A stretch of DNA of 64,000 bases from Planococcus citri (taxonomy: Eukaryota; Arthropoda; Insecta; Hemiptera; Pseudococcidae), in NCBI RefSeq assembly GCF_950023065.1, contig NC_088678.1, positions 45,126,580 to 45,190,579 of the forward strand, read 5' to 3'. Each line of letters starts with the position of its first letter. The first letter of the stretch is position 1. A program made the translations under genes and the position numbers. This document shows, one piece after another, positions 1 through 10,963 of the stretch. The notes below the pieces were generated by a model, which did no database searches, had not been told where the DNA came from, and saw only the letters and a list, made by a program, of their open reading frames with translations.

Positions 1-346
1 CAGTTTTCCATTTTTTTGGTTTTGATACGAAAAAAAATTAATAATTATAAAGTAATAGAAATATGATGTACTTCAAATTTTTTTCTAAAGAAACTAATTT
101 TCCTAATTATCTATCTTTTCTACCTTTTTTTTTTTTTTTTTTTTTTTGAATCAATTTAGGTATCTATAATCTTTCACTCAATCACGTCAGAATTTCTCTC
201 CAAGACCCACAGGTTTCTCTAAATAAAATTGGAAAGTTTTCACTTGAAAAATGTTTAATAACCTATTTTTTCATTAGTAAGGTATAGGTACATATAAATT
301 ATTTCTTAGCGAGCAAAAATATAATTTGTAAAATTTTAATTCACAG
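1..346 (+). other. Intron of the receptor guanylate cyclase
   Basis: AT-rich sequence with a long T run at about 127-148. It ends in a good acceptor (TTCACAG) directly before the first visible exon. No coding sequence is seen. Confidence 0.7.
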
Positions 347-2607
347 GGCATGGCTTACCTTCATAGCTGTGAAATAGTTCATGGAAAATTAAGATCGAGA
401 AATTGCTTGATAGACGGACGTTTTGTTCTAAAAATCTCCGATTTCGGTTTACAAAATCTAACCACACCAACCGAAATCATTAAAGATCTCAATTATTTTA
501 ATAGTAAGTTAACGATGGTAAAAGATTACCAGTTTAAAATGCGTTTTGCATTTCAACGATCCTTTTTTCAAATATGTATTGCAGTCCACTTATATTTATA
601 CGAAAATTGATACACGTATGTGCAGAATTACTTTGGGTAGCACCTGAATTGCTCTCAGAATACAAGCAGAATAGCTACGCTGCTTCTTGCAAAGGAGACG
701 TGTATAGTTTTGCTATTATTTTAGAAGAAATTGTTGTGAGAGGAGGTCCTTACGAAAACGTGAAAGATACATTAACTACCGAAGGTATCTTTTGTTTTAA
801 AAGCCGCGCGGAATCGAGAATAAGTAAATATTTACTTTTTTCGTTTTCAGAAATACTAGATTTAGTGGAAAAGCAAACAAACCCGGCTTTCCGGCCCGAT
901 GTTAGTGGATACGATTGCCCCGAAGATTTATTAGAATTGATGAATAAATGTTGGGCTGATAATTTCGAAGAAAGACCTTCTTTTGAGAATATTCGTGATT
1001 TAATTAGACGGACCATGAAGTGAGCAGTGTACTTAATTTTAACCAGGAAAAATAAAGATCGAATTATATTTAAATAAACAAAATGGGACGCTTCGAGTGA
1101 TTTTTTTTTTTAATGTGTTTCGTTTATTTTTTTGCAGAGGTTATTGCGAAAATTTAATGGACGATTTGCTTAAACGAATGGAACAATATGCCAATAATTT
1201 AGAAGTTTTAGTAGAAGAAAAAACAGACCAACTTAGCCAAGAGAAGAGAAGATCCGAAGAATTACTTTTTCAAGTTTTACCAAGGTACCCATTTTAAATT
1301 TACTGTTTAAAAAAAAAAACAAAAAAAACGAATATGAATTATTCACTTGATATTTGCATGTTCCACAGACCTGTTGCTCAACAGCTGATGGCCGGCGAAA
1401 TGGTAAAACCAGAACAATTCGAATGCGTCACGGTGTATTTTAGTGATATTGTAGGATTTACTGCGTTATGCGCTCAAAGTTCACCGATGCAAGTAAGTGA
1501 AAGGATTAAAAATTGAAAGTATTCATCTGTCATGTTGTATTGTATCTCATCTTACTGTGTAATTCATCGTTTCGTAGGTGGTGAATTTATTGAACGATTT
1601 ATACAGCACATTCGATCGAGTTATTGGTTTCTATGACGTATATAAGGTACCAAAAATAAAATTCATAAAAAGCTATAAAATTGTTGTAAAAATTCAAGTA
1701 CTTTGACGAGGATTTATTTTTCCTTATACAGGTGGAAACGATAGGAGATGCATACATGGTGGTCTCAGGTTTACCAGAAAGAAATGGAGATAATCACGCT
1801 AGAGAAATATGTTTAATGGCATTGGCGATCTTGGATGCAGTTCAATCGTTCAGTATACAACACCGACCTGATGCTCAACTCAAAGTTCGCATCGGAATAC
1901 ATTCTGGTAATTTGGGATTTTTTTCTTCGAAAATGTATGCGACATGAATAGGTACTTTATAATTACCTACTTTTTAAAAATCCGTTTGTTAGGTCCTGTA
2001 TGTGCTGGAGTCGTTGGTCAAAAGATGCCTCATTACTGTTTATTTGGTGATACTGTGAATACTGCTTCGAGAATGGAATCTACTGGACAACGTAAGATGA
2101 TACGATAGTCATTCGTGTTATACCATTTTTAAATGTATTGAAAATTGAGGGTGCACAACTTGCAAATTACCATTTTCGAGTAGATGAACCGTAGCTGGTG
2201 TGAGAATACCTCATTCAAATTTTGATAAGCTGACTCAAGTCTCTCATTCAACGAGTCAACGATATTGACTAATTTTTCCATCACTAATGTATTCTCAGAT
2301 TACTCTTCAATTTATTCATCTGTAGTGTAGGTACCTACTGGGAGATTAATCGTGTGGTATTTCATTTACAGCATTACGTATACACGTAACACATACTACA
2401 AAAGATATCCTGGACACATTCAACTCGTTTCAATTAGAACTTCGAGGTGAGGTCGAGCTCAAAGGAAAAGGCACAATGATAACGTATTGGTTACTCGGAT
2501 GCAACGAATATGATCCGAGACCCCCAACTCCGCATCATTGTAGTGATACTACAGATACAAATCCTTATCCTCTCATTTTTCCCGAATTAAGCTTAGCTCC
2601 TAAATAA
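347..2607 (+). CDS. Receptor guanylate cyclase, 3' part (kinase-homology, dimerisation and cyclase domains)
   Basis: This is the C-terminal part of a membrane guanylate cyclase, which makes cGMP from GTP on the cytoplasmic side of the plasma membrane. Nine exons join in frame at GT-AG sites: 347-503, 626-784, 851-1019, 1138-1284, 1369-1492, 1578-1646, 1732-1906, 1993-2091 and 2372-2607. The first two encode the kinase-homology domain. HGKLRSRNCLID replaces the HRD loop, so the catalytic Asp is missing, as is usual in this family, while SDFG is kept. A helical linker (QYANNLEVLVEEKTDQLSQE) precedes the cyclase domain, which has VYFSDIVGFT (metal-binding Asp), VETIGDAYMVVSGLP, RIGIHSGPVCAGVVG and FGDTVNTASRMESTG, so it should be active. 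The extracellular, transmembrane and N-lobe exons lie left of the window. It is closest in style to natriuretic-peptide-receptor/Gyc32E-type cyclases; the exact orthologue is not settled. Confidence 0.93.
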
Positions 2608-3215
2608 TGTAGTGTTAATTAATTATTGATCTTCACTTTTGTATTTTGTACAAATAAGATGCCTGCATCTGCGAGGTTACCTTTTAAATGCGTTTATTGT
2701 TTTGTATTTAAATATTTTACTGATTTTCTTGTGTGTACCTACTTATTTTTCAATTATTCGAACCATGACTTTGTTACTCGTTTTCAATTTTCTTCGACGT
2801 CTAATAAATGTTTGTAATTCTGTTTTCGTATGTAGTTCATTATATTTTGTTTTGTGAACTGATAATAGTATCACCTTTCCAAGGTTGTTTAAATATTTAT
2901 GATAAAATCCAATACTACTCATCAGGTTTCAATTATCTTTCAACATCAACGCTGAGAAGATTATTCAAAAAGAGTTTTTCTTTAAAAATGAAATAACAAA
3001 CAACAACAGAGTTACAAAAGTATTGTAAATAAAACGTAATCAATTTATTCAAATAAACACACACGGAAACAGTAGATATTACGTACCGTTTTGGTAATAT
3101 AACTTAAAAACGTATAGGTATCAAAAAATTTATAGAAAAAATATTATCGAAATTCGTGAAAATTCAAGCGACAAAACGCCAACATATAGTACATACATAC
3201 ATATACATAACACAA
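2608..3215. other. Convergent 3' ends of the cyclase and the H3-variant gene
   Basis: The stretch holds the 3' UTR of the cyclase and, from the right, that of the H3 variant. On the minus strand an AATAAA signal lies at about 3044-3049, roughly 170 bases past the variant's stop. No histone stem-loop is present, so that mRNA is probably polyadenylated. Short reading frames at 2626-2996 look like chance. Confidence 0.6.
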
Positions 3216-3947
3216 TTATTTTTCAAACATTTTTAATAACGTAAAATCTCGCGTCATAAGAGTAACGCGATGGGCATGTACCGCGCACAACTGACCATTC
3301 TCGAACTTTCGAACCAGATGCATTTCCGCAGCTTCTTGCAAAGCTCTCAACGCTTCACTTTGAATACGATAATCGATCGGCGAGTAATCGTGAAGAACTT
3401 CTTTTACGAGTCGTTGAAAGCTTAATTTTGGGATCAACATACCAGTTTCTTTTTGATAATGTCGGATTTGCTGCAAAGCTAGAACGCCTGGCTTACGACG
3501 ACGATGCACACGTGTTGCAGCAAATGAACGCGAACGGACTGATTTCTTAGATTTTTTAATAACTTTATTCGCATTAGTCTTGCTTTTTGAAAGTACGGTA
3601 GTGCTGGGCGTTTTTTCAGTTTTTTTGTCACCATCAATACCTGATTGTCGGGTGCTTCTACGTAATGGTCCGCTAGAAGGTGTCTTTTTTGGTAGTGATC
3701 TTCGTTCCTCTTCGTAAAAACTTTTTCTAGCGTAAAATTTACCCTCAAGGTCTCCGCTATTTTCTCTGGAAGCGTGAGAATTTTGGAAAGATGCATTCCC
3801 ATTTACAATACTTTTTCGCGCAGCATGAGCCGTAAACGCCGGTAGACTTTGCCTTTGTGAAACATCGCCACTTTGATTCAAGTTACCGGCATTCCTGATG
3901 GAATCTCGTTTCGCGGATAATCGTTGCTTCTGCGTGTATCGCGGCAT
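3216..3947 (-). CDS. Divergent histone H3 variant, candidate centromeric H3 (CenH3/CENP-A)
   Basis: A single-exon, 243-residue protein starting at MPRYTQ. Residues 1 to about 148 are a basic, Ser/Arg-rich tail unrelated to the H3 tail: there is no [10 protein letters not shown]. From about 149 on it is an H3 histone fold: RRRKPGVLALQQIRHYQKE, then KLSFQRLVKEVLHDY, then ALRALQEAAEMHLV, then LCAVHAHRVTL. Against the canonical H3 at 14150-14560, loop 1 has one extra residue (HDYSPIDYR versus QDFKTDLR). The C-terminus also diverges (FTLLKMFEK in place of [12 protein letters not shown]). A long unrelated tail plus a longer loop 1 are CenH3 hallmarks. It is not a perfect textbook case: the loop-1 Trp of many CenH3s is Ile here and the H3 Cys110 equivalent is kept. 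There is no stem-loop downstream, unlike the five canonical genes, which suits a cell-cycle-regulated polyadenylated variant. The alternative is another fast-evolving H3 variant, for example germline-specific. Confidence 0.82.
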   Translation of the reverse strand: MPRYTQKQRLSAKRDSIRNAGNLNQSGDVSQRQSLPAFTAHAARKSIVNGNASFQNSHASRENSGDLEGKFYARKSFYEEERRSLPKKTPSSGPLRRSTRQSGIDGDKKTEKTPSTTVLSKSKTNANKVIKKSKKSVRSRSFAATRVHRRRKPGVLALQQIRHYQKETGMLIPKLSFQRLVKEVLHDYSPIDYRIQSEALRALQEAAEMHLVRKFENGQLCAVHAHRVTLMTRDFTLLKMFEK

Positions 3948-5180
3948 GTTCGCAAATATCAGTATTTACTCACTCGAATTCGCAAATGTCATCAACAAAT
4001 TAATAAAAACACCGCCGCGCCGCGCAATCGATGAATCGAATAAAATTAATCAAGCGCACTATACAGTAAAATAATATTTTACACTTGTGCAATAAAAAAA
4101 AATAACGGACAGAGGAGATCGTTTGGTTTTTTAAAACATCACAGTCGAATCACATGTATCGCAAACCACAACACCAGCACCAGCACATGCCTTGCTTCGG
4201 CTCTCCGCTCTCGAACTCAAACAAAACTCGAATTAAAAATTAACGTTACGAACGTCATTGGCCAAAGTAAGAAAATGCGCACCTATCACAAACAACAATC
4301 TCTGAAATCTCGTCTAAAAGGTCCTATCACAACATGTGTATATTACAATTGCAAAGGTGCAAAGCATTTGTGTGTGGAAGGGGAAGAGGAAGGACAAGGG
4401 GCTACCTTGAAAAAGACTAGACTGTGGGAATGTGTACCGCGTGCCTGAAATGGTACATTGGTTCCTATGTATTTGGACAGCGTGCACAACCGACGGCGAC
4501 GACGGCAACGTGTCGACACGCTAGGGGATAGGGGATAGGGGTAGGCGACACCATGGGCGATACAGAACACGCAGAACATCTACTACAGACCTACGATATT
4601 GTTGTTAACAAAAGCTAACTAAAACTATACATTAATGTTTCTATAACACTTAACCTAACTAATGCATCTTCCTACCTAAGTTCCTATATTTTAGATTTAG
4701 CAATATTTAAAGCAAAGCGAAGAGCGAACAGCGAAGATCTCCTAGCTGATTTGTGAATTGCCAATTCCGCTTCAGAATTAGACAAATTCAATTCATTTTA
4801 CAATTTCAAAAGATCATTTTGTGGTACTTAAGTACCTAATAACTTGCATAACAGTGGCTGGAGTATAAAAATTTATTACAGCTTGTTGTTAGTAAGCACT
4901 AAGCAGTAGCGTAACTTGACACCCCTTGGGGGGGGGGGGGTATGTCAAAGTTGAAATCAAGATACAAGATATCGTACAGAAAAAAGTGTATTTTTTACGC
5001 AATGGTGCGGCCTTTGCGAGCGAAAAATTAATATTTTCAGGGTTTCGGGGGGGGAGGTTTGCCCCCCCCCCTACTTAAGCTATTGTTAGTAAGTAAGTAT
5101 AGAGTGTTCTGGGAATCTTGTGCCGAAATTCGAGTAATTCAAACAATATTCTACTCGAGGAGCTGAACAAAATACGTCAT
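3948..5180. other. Intergenic: promoter of the H3 variant and unannotated DNA
   Basis: The first ~350 bases are the likely minus-strand promoter and 5' UTR of the H3 variant: a GC-rich patch at about 4011-4024 and an ATTGG (CCAAT) motif at about 4257. Further right are G homopolymers at about 4928-4940 and 5048-5056. The two short minus-strand reading frames at 4314-4579 overlap each other and resemble nothing known. Confidence 0.5.
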
Positions 5181-5887
5181 CATGACTGGTTGCCTGTCTG
5201 GTAAGTTGAAGGAGTTACGACATCTACATACCTACATAAATCAAAATATGCCAAGTTTGAAAAATTCGTCAAAAATGTAAAAAAAGTTGAATCATTCAAA
5301 TAAATAGTAGCACTACTAATCGTAACCGATTGTATTCGAGTGAACTATCAAAGATTATGACAAATTGCCCATTTTCAAAATTGTGAGGAGAGGGGGCTTG
5401 ATTCAAAATTTCTAAATTGGACTGGAATTAATTTTGAAAATTTTAAATTTTCAAATTCTGTTTGCCCTATTAATTTTCAAGATGGGTAATTAATTTGTCA
5501 TAATGATACTTTTTGTTCGTTTGCTCGAGCATTTTTTATAAATGAGGACCGAAGTCATTTAAATGATCCAAGAATTTTCTTATTTTTTGCGAATTTCTCA
5601 AAATCGTTGAATTTTAGCTCAAAAAAAATGATGCGATCTGTTTAAAATTCTCAGAAGGTGGCCGGATAATGTTTGGTTAATTGAAATGGCTTACTTTAAA
5701 AATGGAAAGGGCGAACACAATTTGAAAATTTACGCGACACCGCAAATGTACATATTGATGAACAATTTGTCATTATAACATATTTAAATGGTTGAAACAT
5801 TTATTTATTTTTGACGAATGGATTTTGATTTTTGTAGATGACGCGTGACGTAACTCCTTCAACTTACCAGATAGGCAACCAAACATG
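5181..5887. mobile_element. Foldback/MITE-like element with 39-bp terminal inverted repeats
   Basis: The arms at 5181-5219 and 5849-5887 are inverted copies with about 36 of 39 matches; the core GGTAAGTTGAAGGAGTTACG is exact. Looser inverted similarity continues inward (AAATCAAAAT, TTCGTCAAAAA). There is no coding capacity, so it is a non-autonomous element. No convincing target duplication was found, so the boundaries may be slightly off. Confidence 0.65.
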
Positions 5888-5943
5888 ATAACGGTTGGGA
5901 CTTCTCGACATTTTATTTCGAGGTAAGTTGAAGGTATTTCTAT

Positions 5944-7206
5944 CTAGGGGTAACGGTCCTATATTTTTACCCTCCTAAAGACTTATCTTGAAATTTCTTT
6001 TGACCTAATGAAGGAAGCTAGAGAAAAACTGAAAAGTGCATTGAAATCAGCAAACATTCGTTGACAAGATTCAGTATTTGCCAAAAGTTTATTTTCATAT
6101 AGGTTCGCCAAAAAAATTATTTTTTGCAAAAAAACGAGTTCGCAATTTTTTTACCCTCATTCGCTATTTTTTTTTACCGTCCAATTTTTTCTGTGTTTTC
6201 AGGTAACAACATAGATTCAACGTTTCCTAACAAATTATTAATTAATCATGCCAAAAAGCGCCCTTTCCGTTATCATTAGTGTATTCATTGCTTGAAAACA
6301 TAATTGAGAATAAAATTGAGAATTTATAAAGATTATTTGTGCAAATTTTCTTTTTGGAAATTTTTTGCGGATATCTGGTGGTGAAAAATTGCTGTGAAAG
6401 TTCCTGCTCCAATTTTCTGTTTTCATGTTACTGCTATAAAGTCTTCAATTTTGTACCCGTTTTTGTTTCATTTGCTTTCATAGAAAACCTATATTAGAGG
6501 GGTACCTATCAATCATTTATTCCATTTTTTTGGTTGATTGTTTACATTGATGTAACCAACAGTATTAGAAAGTGTTTTTTGGACAATATTATTTACAAAA
6601 GTTCAGAGCTGTACATTCAAATTCTTCCCCTAAAATGAATAAAATTGATATCACACCTTTAAATGGTCGTCAGCGAGCAAAAATTCTGAAAATAGGGGGG
6701 GAGGGGGGTAAAAAAATTAGAGAACAAAAATTAATATGGATTTTCTATTTTTTTTACCCGGTAAAAAAAAAAATAGAAAACTGCACTGGGCTTGATTCGT
6801 TCCCTATTTTTTACCCCCTCTAAAAATTTTTAGAAAACAATTTTGATGAAAAATGAATAGGTAGCTCATCTAATAGACCACAGTGTGTAGAATTCAGTGA
6901 TGTACTCATGAACTCATTTTTATGGAAATTAGTGCGACCCATTCGTAAAATCAAAACTCACTTTTTAAAAACTTTGTTAAGAAAATTGACTAAAATTCAC
7001 ATCGCATTTTTCAAAGTCTCCTGAACCATGAACATTGAATGGAAAATGCAGCTTTTCAAGGGCATTGTGTTCCAAAAGAGGTACAAAACATGTTAATATG
7101 GTTTTCAAATCGATTCATGACTTTGGTGGCTTATTTTTCAAAAAATTCTGGGGGGGGGGTAAAAAAAACTAGAGAGGGTAAAAAAAAACTGGGCCGTTAC
7201 CCCTTT
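5944..7206. mobile_element. Second inverted-repeat element, about 1.26 kb
   Basis: The left end (from 5944, TAGGGGTAACGG followed by TTTTTACCCTCC) is matched in inverse orientation at 7173-7206 (GAGGGTAAAAAAA, then CCGTTACCCC). The interior repeats the same ACCC/GGGT plus A/T-run words, including a hairpin at about 6737-6780. No transposase is encoded. It is probably a non-autonomous foldback element sitting beside the preceding one. Confidence 0.5.
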
Positions 7207-10154
7207 AGCTACAGCCAGGTAATGCAAACTTACTTTCATAAATTCAAAAAAAAAGAACACGTAAAAAAATGTTGAACTGGACATCGCTATAGATCAAAAG
7301 ATCATGCAAAAACACATCACTAAACGAGCTAAAATTCTGGGAGCTATAATAAGTACATTCTTCGATTTTTGGCGAATTTTTAAAAATCAAATTTGGATAA
7401 AAAATGAGAAAAAAGTCAAAATTTCACCATATTGACTTAAAAAGCTGAAATTTTGAATAGATGTAAGTATCCTTGGGGTCTGCATGTAGATTTTTGAAAC
7501 TTGAAATTCCACAACATTTCTCCAAATAAAGTTGGAAAGCCGAAATTCGTGGTGCAGCATAGCTTCAACATGCTGAGTCAACTGCAGGTGATTTCAAGTT
7601 GTTTTGGAACGCAACTTGTCGGAAATTCCAATTTTCCAAAAAAAGTAATAAAATTATTGTAAATCATCTTTAGCACGTAGGTGCGCTCAAATGCTCAATA
7701 TTGGTCCCCACTTGTTCGATCATGCCCCGATTTTTAAAAAGTGCAGAGTAAATTCTGCCTGTTACGCTTTTATGAACATTTTGAAGAAGTTTCAAGTTTC
7801 AAAAATCTTCTAGAAACCCCAAAACAGCTCAAAACGGTTCGAAACCATTACCGATCGATTCGGATGGATCGAAAATAGGACACGATCCCAAATTTCAGTT
7901 TTCTAGGTCAATTTGGTAACATTTTGATTTTTTTCTCATTTTTTTAATCCAAATTTAATTTTTAAAAATTCGTCAAAAATTGAGAAATTAATGCACTTTA
8001 GTACCTGAAACTTTGTCTATACTGATATACTCGTATTTTTGTATGCTCTTTCGATCTAGCTTGTCCAGTTCAAAAATTTATATGAACTGACAATGAGCTA
8101 AAAAAGTGAACCAATAGGTAGCTGGTAGGTACCTATCTATCAAATCAAAGTTACGATCCATTCGCAAAATTAGATTTTAAAAAATTCAAAAACCAATGTA
8201 TAAACATCAAAATCAAGTTACAGAAAATTTCCCATTTCAGTCATCCTATGGCCTCTGTAAAAATGGCATAATCGTACAACTAGGTAGTAGGTACCTTTCA
8301 AAGTCTAGGCATCGTCCTCAGTCGAAAGAGGACCTATAGAAATTAATCGTTTTTCTTCATCCACTCTAATCGGTGGCGTTGCCAAGATTTTTTTAAGGAG
8401 GGGCAGCAAAGCCAGATTTTTATTTAGTCATGTAAAATCAATATTAAAGGTAATTTTCTGAAAACCTTTGGTAATGCATGATGATTTTATCATTTTTCGA
8501 AAAAATGGCTCCCAAAAATGAAAAAAGTCCATTTCTGCATGTTTTATTTCAAATTTTTGCTCGCAAGCGGGGGGGGGGGCAATGGCAAATTTATGGATCA
8601 TTCGTTTATATCTTAATCTGACGTGAATAACTATTTGGACTTTTTATGTTGATACTCATCATGCTTGAAGTTTTAGTTCTCGATTTGTACGTTCGTATTC
8701 GTATCGTAATTTTAAATAGATAATATTATAGTTAATACCAATACGTTGAGAATGGACCAAACTGACCAAAGGCTAACATTGTAATGCTTCAAATTACATA
8801 TAGGTACATTAAATACCTACATTAATAAAATGACATTGCTCGAGAATTTTCAAATAGGTAAACAAAATATTTTTCGATGATGTCACTTTTCTATTTGAAC
8901 TCGCCAATGTAATTTAAAGCATTTTTTGAGAGAGTAGAACTAATTCTATTAAAAAACATCAATTTTAAAATTTTAAAATTAAATGATTAGTTTTATATTC
9001 GATATTTTAATGCAAAACTTCAAACAAAAATAATTTCAGGTGATTTATAGGGTTGTCTTGATTGATAGGCCTAAACAGTGAACAAGAAACATTTTCGAAA
9101 TCTGGCTTTTCGAATTTAACCATGGTTTACACTTTCACGTATATACCTACTTAGGTAGGTACTATAAGTATTTATCAACAAAAGTCTAATTCAGTCTAAG
9201 TAGGTACGTGATATTTTAAAAAAACATTCCTTTTTAAAAATAAACAAACGTGAAGTCCGAAAGTATCATTCATTGAATGTTCCAACTAAATGCGTGTATA
9301 GGCTAAAACTGCATTGATAAAAAATATCCAGGTAATTAAAATACCACTTGCAAATTTATCTAGATTAAATTACGTACGAAACGAAATCAAAAATATAATT
9401 TTGTTGAATTTTCGAAATCAGAAAAAAAATGATTTTGAAATAACTAATGCGATGTTGCGTTTAACATTGAGCAATTAAGGATCGCGCCTACTGCACTAGG
9501 TAGTATGAAACATTTCACTTATTCAAAGGATAAAGATGTGAAGCTTATGTAGTTATGTATTTTAATGTTATTTCGAGTATATTGGGATTAAATGTGATGA
9601 TAATTTTTCAAAAATTTATAAATTTTCGGCGCAAAATTATTTGCAAAATGTAGGACAAACAATCACGTATACGTCGGAATGTTGAAAAATTTGTGCTAAG
9701 ATGGCTTTGAAAAACTCGGATTTTTTCAACCTCTGTTGGACGAGGATACATTATAAATGTAATTTCACGAACAGTAATGTTCTATTTTTAAATTACGCTG
9801 CTCGGAATTATTAATTTTTAACGGTTTAATATATTTTTAATGGTTTTTTCATAAGTGAGATAGTAATTTTGTAACAGTCGCTCTGAAAAATAGCTTATTT
9901 TATCGATTTAAACGAAGTTCAGTCGATGAAACGAATTGTATGTATGTGATGGAAGGTTTCAAGAGTCTAAAACCAGAAAAATATTTCCAAAAAAATCATC
10001 AAATACATGACAATTTGTAATCAATTCGATGAAAGAAACACGAAAAGAGATATTTGTCGTTTACAAGTTCGCCGCAGCAGACCCGTTTCTTCAATACGGT
10101 ATTACTTTCGAGTATATGAAACAACGTTGGCCCACCATACGGTATTACTTCGTC
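7207..10154. other. Intergenic, no gene recognised
   Basis: AT-rich DNA with scattered TAGGTACCTA-type words, short homopolymers and a G run at about 8569-8579. Phrases such as AATTCGTCAAAAAT recur and suggest decayed repeats. No reading frame here resembles a known protein. Confidence 0.5.
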
Positions 10155-10163
10155 ACATATATA
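10155..10163 (+). promoter_or_regulatory. TATA box of histone H1
   Basis: CATATATAG lies about 90 bases before the H1 ATG. It fits a start of transcription near 10185-10195 and a short leader, as in the other histone genes of the cluster. Confidence 0.6.
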
Positions 10164-10250
10164 GTCAGGCAACGTTCCGTCATCTATTCACTACTTTTAT
10201 TTACGTGTTACTGTGCGTTATTGTGTTCGCTACTTTGTACGTGGTCCATT

Positions 10251-10913
10251 ATGACTGAATCCGAAGCTCAAGAAACATCTGCCGCCCCTGCACCGGCTTC
10301 CGCTACCCCAGCGAAAAAGAAGAAGTCTACTGCAGCTGCGAAGCCGAAATCTGGTTCCAAAAAGGCATCGCCTTCTCATCCACCGACCGCTTCGATGGTA
10401 AACAATGCCATCAAAAGTTTGAAAGAACGAGGTGGTTCGTCGTTACAAGCCATCAAGAAGTACATCACCGCTACTTACAAAATCGATGCTGAGAAATTAG
10501 CTCCTTTCATCAAAAAGTATTTGAAAACCGCCGTCGAAAAAGGTACCTTGGTTCGCACGAAAGGTAAAGGCGCTTCTGGCTCTTTCAAATTGGCTGCTAC
10601 CGCCAAGAGCGAAGCTCCCAAGAAGAAGAAGGCTGCCCCTAAGAAGAAGAAACCAGCAGCAGAAAAGAAGGAAAAGAAAGCCGCGGAGCCTAAGAAACCA
10701 AAGGCCGCTGCCAAGAAACCAGCCGCTGCTAAAAAAGCACCAGCTAAACCGAAAGCCGCCAAGCCGAAACCAGCTGCTGCCAAAAAGGCACCGAAATCTC
10801 CGAAAGCGAAGAAACCCGCCAAAGCCCCAGCTGCCAAGAAACCAAAATCCCCCAAACCGAAGAAGGCCGCAGTCAAGAAAACCGTGACCAAAAAAGCTGC
10901 ACCCAAGAAGTAA
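10251..10913 (+). CDS. Linker histone H1
   Basis: Single exon, 220 residues, binding linker DNA at the nucleosome dyad. An acidic/Ala-rich N-terminus (MTESEAQETSAAPAPA) is followed by the winged-helix globular domain at about residues 41-115 (HPPTASMVNNAIKSLKERGG through KGKGASGSFKLA). A roughly 100-residue Lys/Ala/Pro tail with SPK-type CDK sites (KSPKAKK, KSPKPKK) follows. The reading frame is open upstream to 10029, but I chose the ATG at 10251: the upstream 74 residues are not H1-like, lie across the TATA box, and H1s normally begin M(T/S)-acidic. A stem-loop follows 35 bases after the stop. Confidence 0.96.
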   Translation: MTESEAQETSAAPAPASATPAKKKKSTAAAKPKSGSKKASPSHPPTASMVNNAIKSLKERGGSSLQAIKKYITATYKIDAEKLAPFIKKYLKTAVEKGTLVRTKGKGASGSFKLAATAKSEAPKKKKAAPKKKKPAAEKKEKKAAEPKKPKAAAKKPAAAKKAPAKPKAAKPKPAAAKKAPKSPKAKKPAKAPAAKKPKSPKPKKAAVKKTVTKKAAPKK

Positions 10914-10947
10914 ATCAACTAAATTGACTGGAAGTTGTACTTAAAAC

Positions 10948-10963
10948 GGCCCTTTTCAGGGCC
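10948..10963 (+). terminator. Histone 3' stem-loop of H1
   Basis: GGCCCTTTTCAGGGCC forms a 6-bp stem with a 4-base loop, matching the metazoan SLBP-binding consensus GGYYCTTHTHARRRCC. It directs U7/SLBP-dependent cleavage without polyadenylation. Confidence 0.92.

Noticed and set aside
4314..4579. Overlapping 64- and 78-codon minus frames
   Set aside because: Two frames of the same stretch are open by chance; no similarity or initiation context.
10029..10250. 74-codon N-terminal extension of histone H1
   Set aside because: It spans the TATA box and is hydrophobic/aromatic, unlike any H1. The ATG at 10251 gives a normal H1.
10475..10918. 147-codon reading frame opposite H1
   Set aside because: A shadow of the Lys/Ala-rich H1 tail; its Phe/Ala/Gly composition is the complement of Lys codons.
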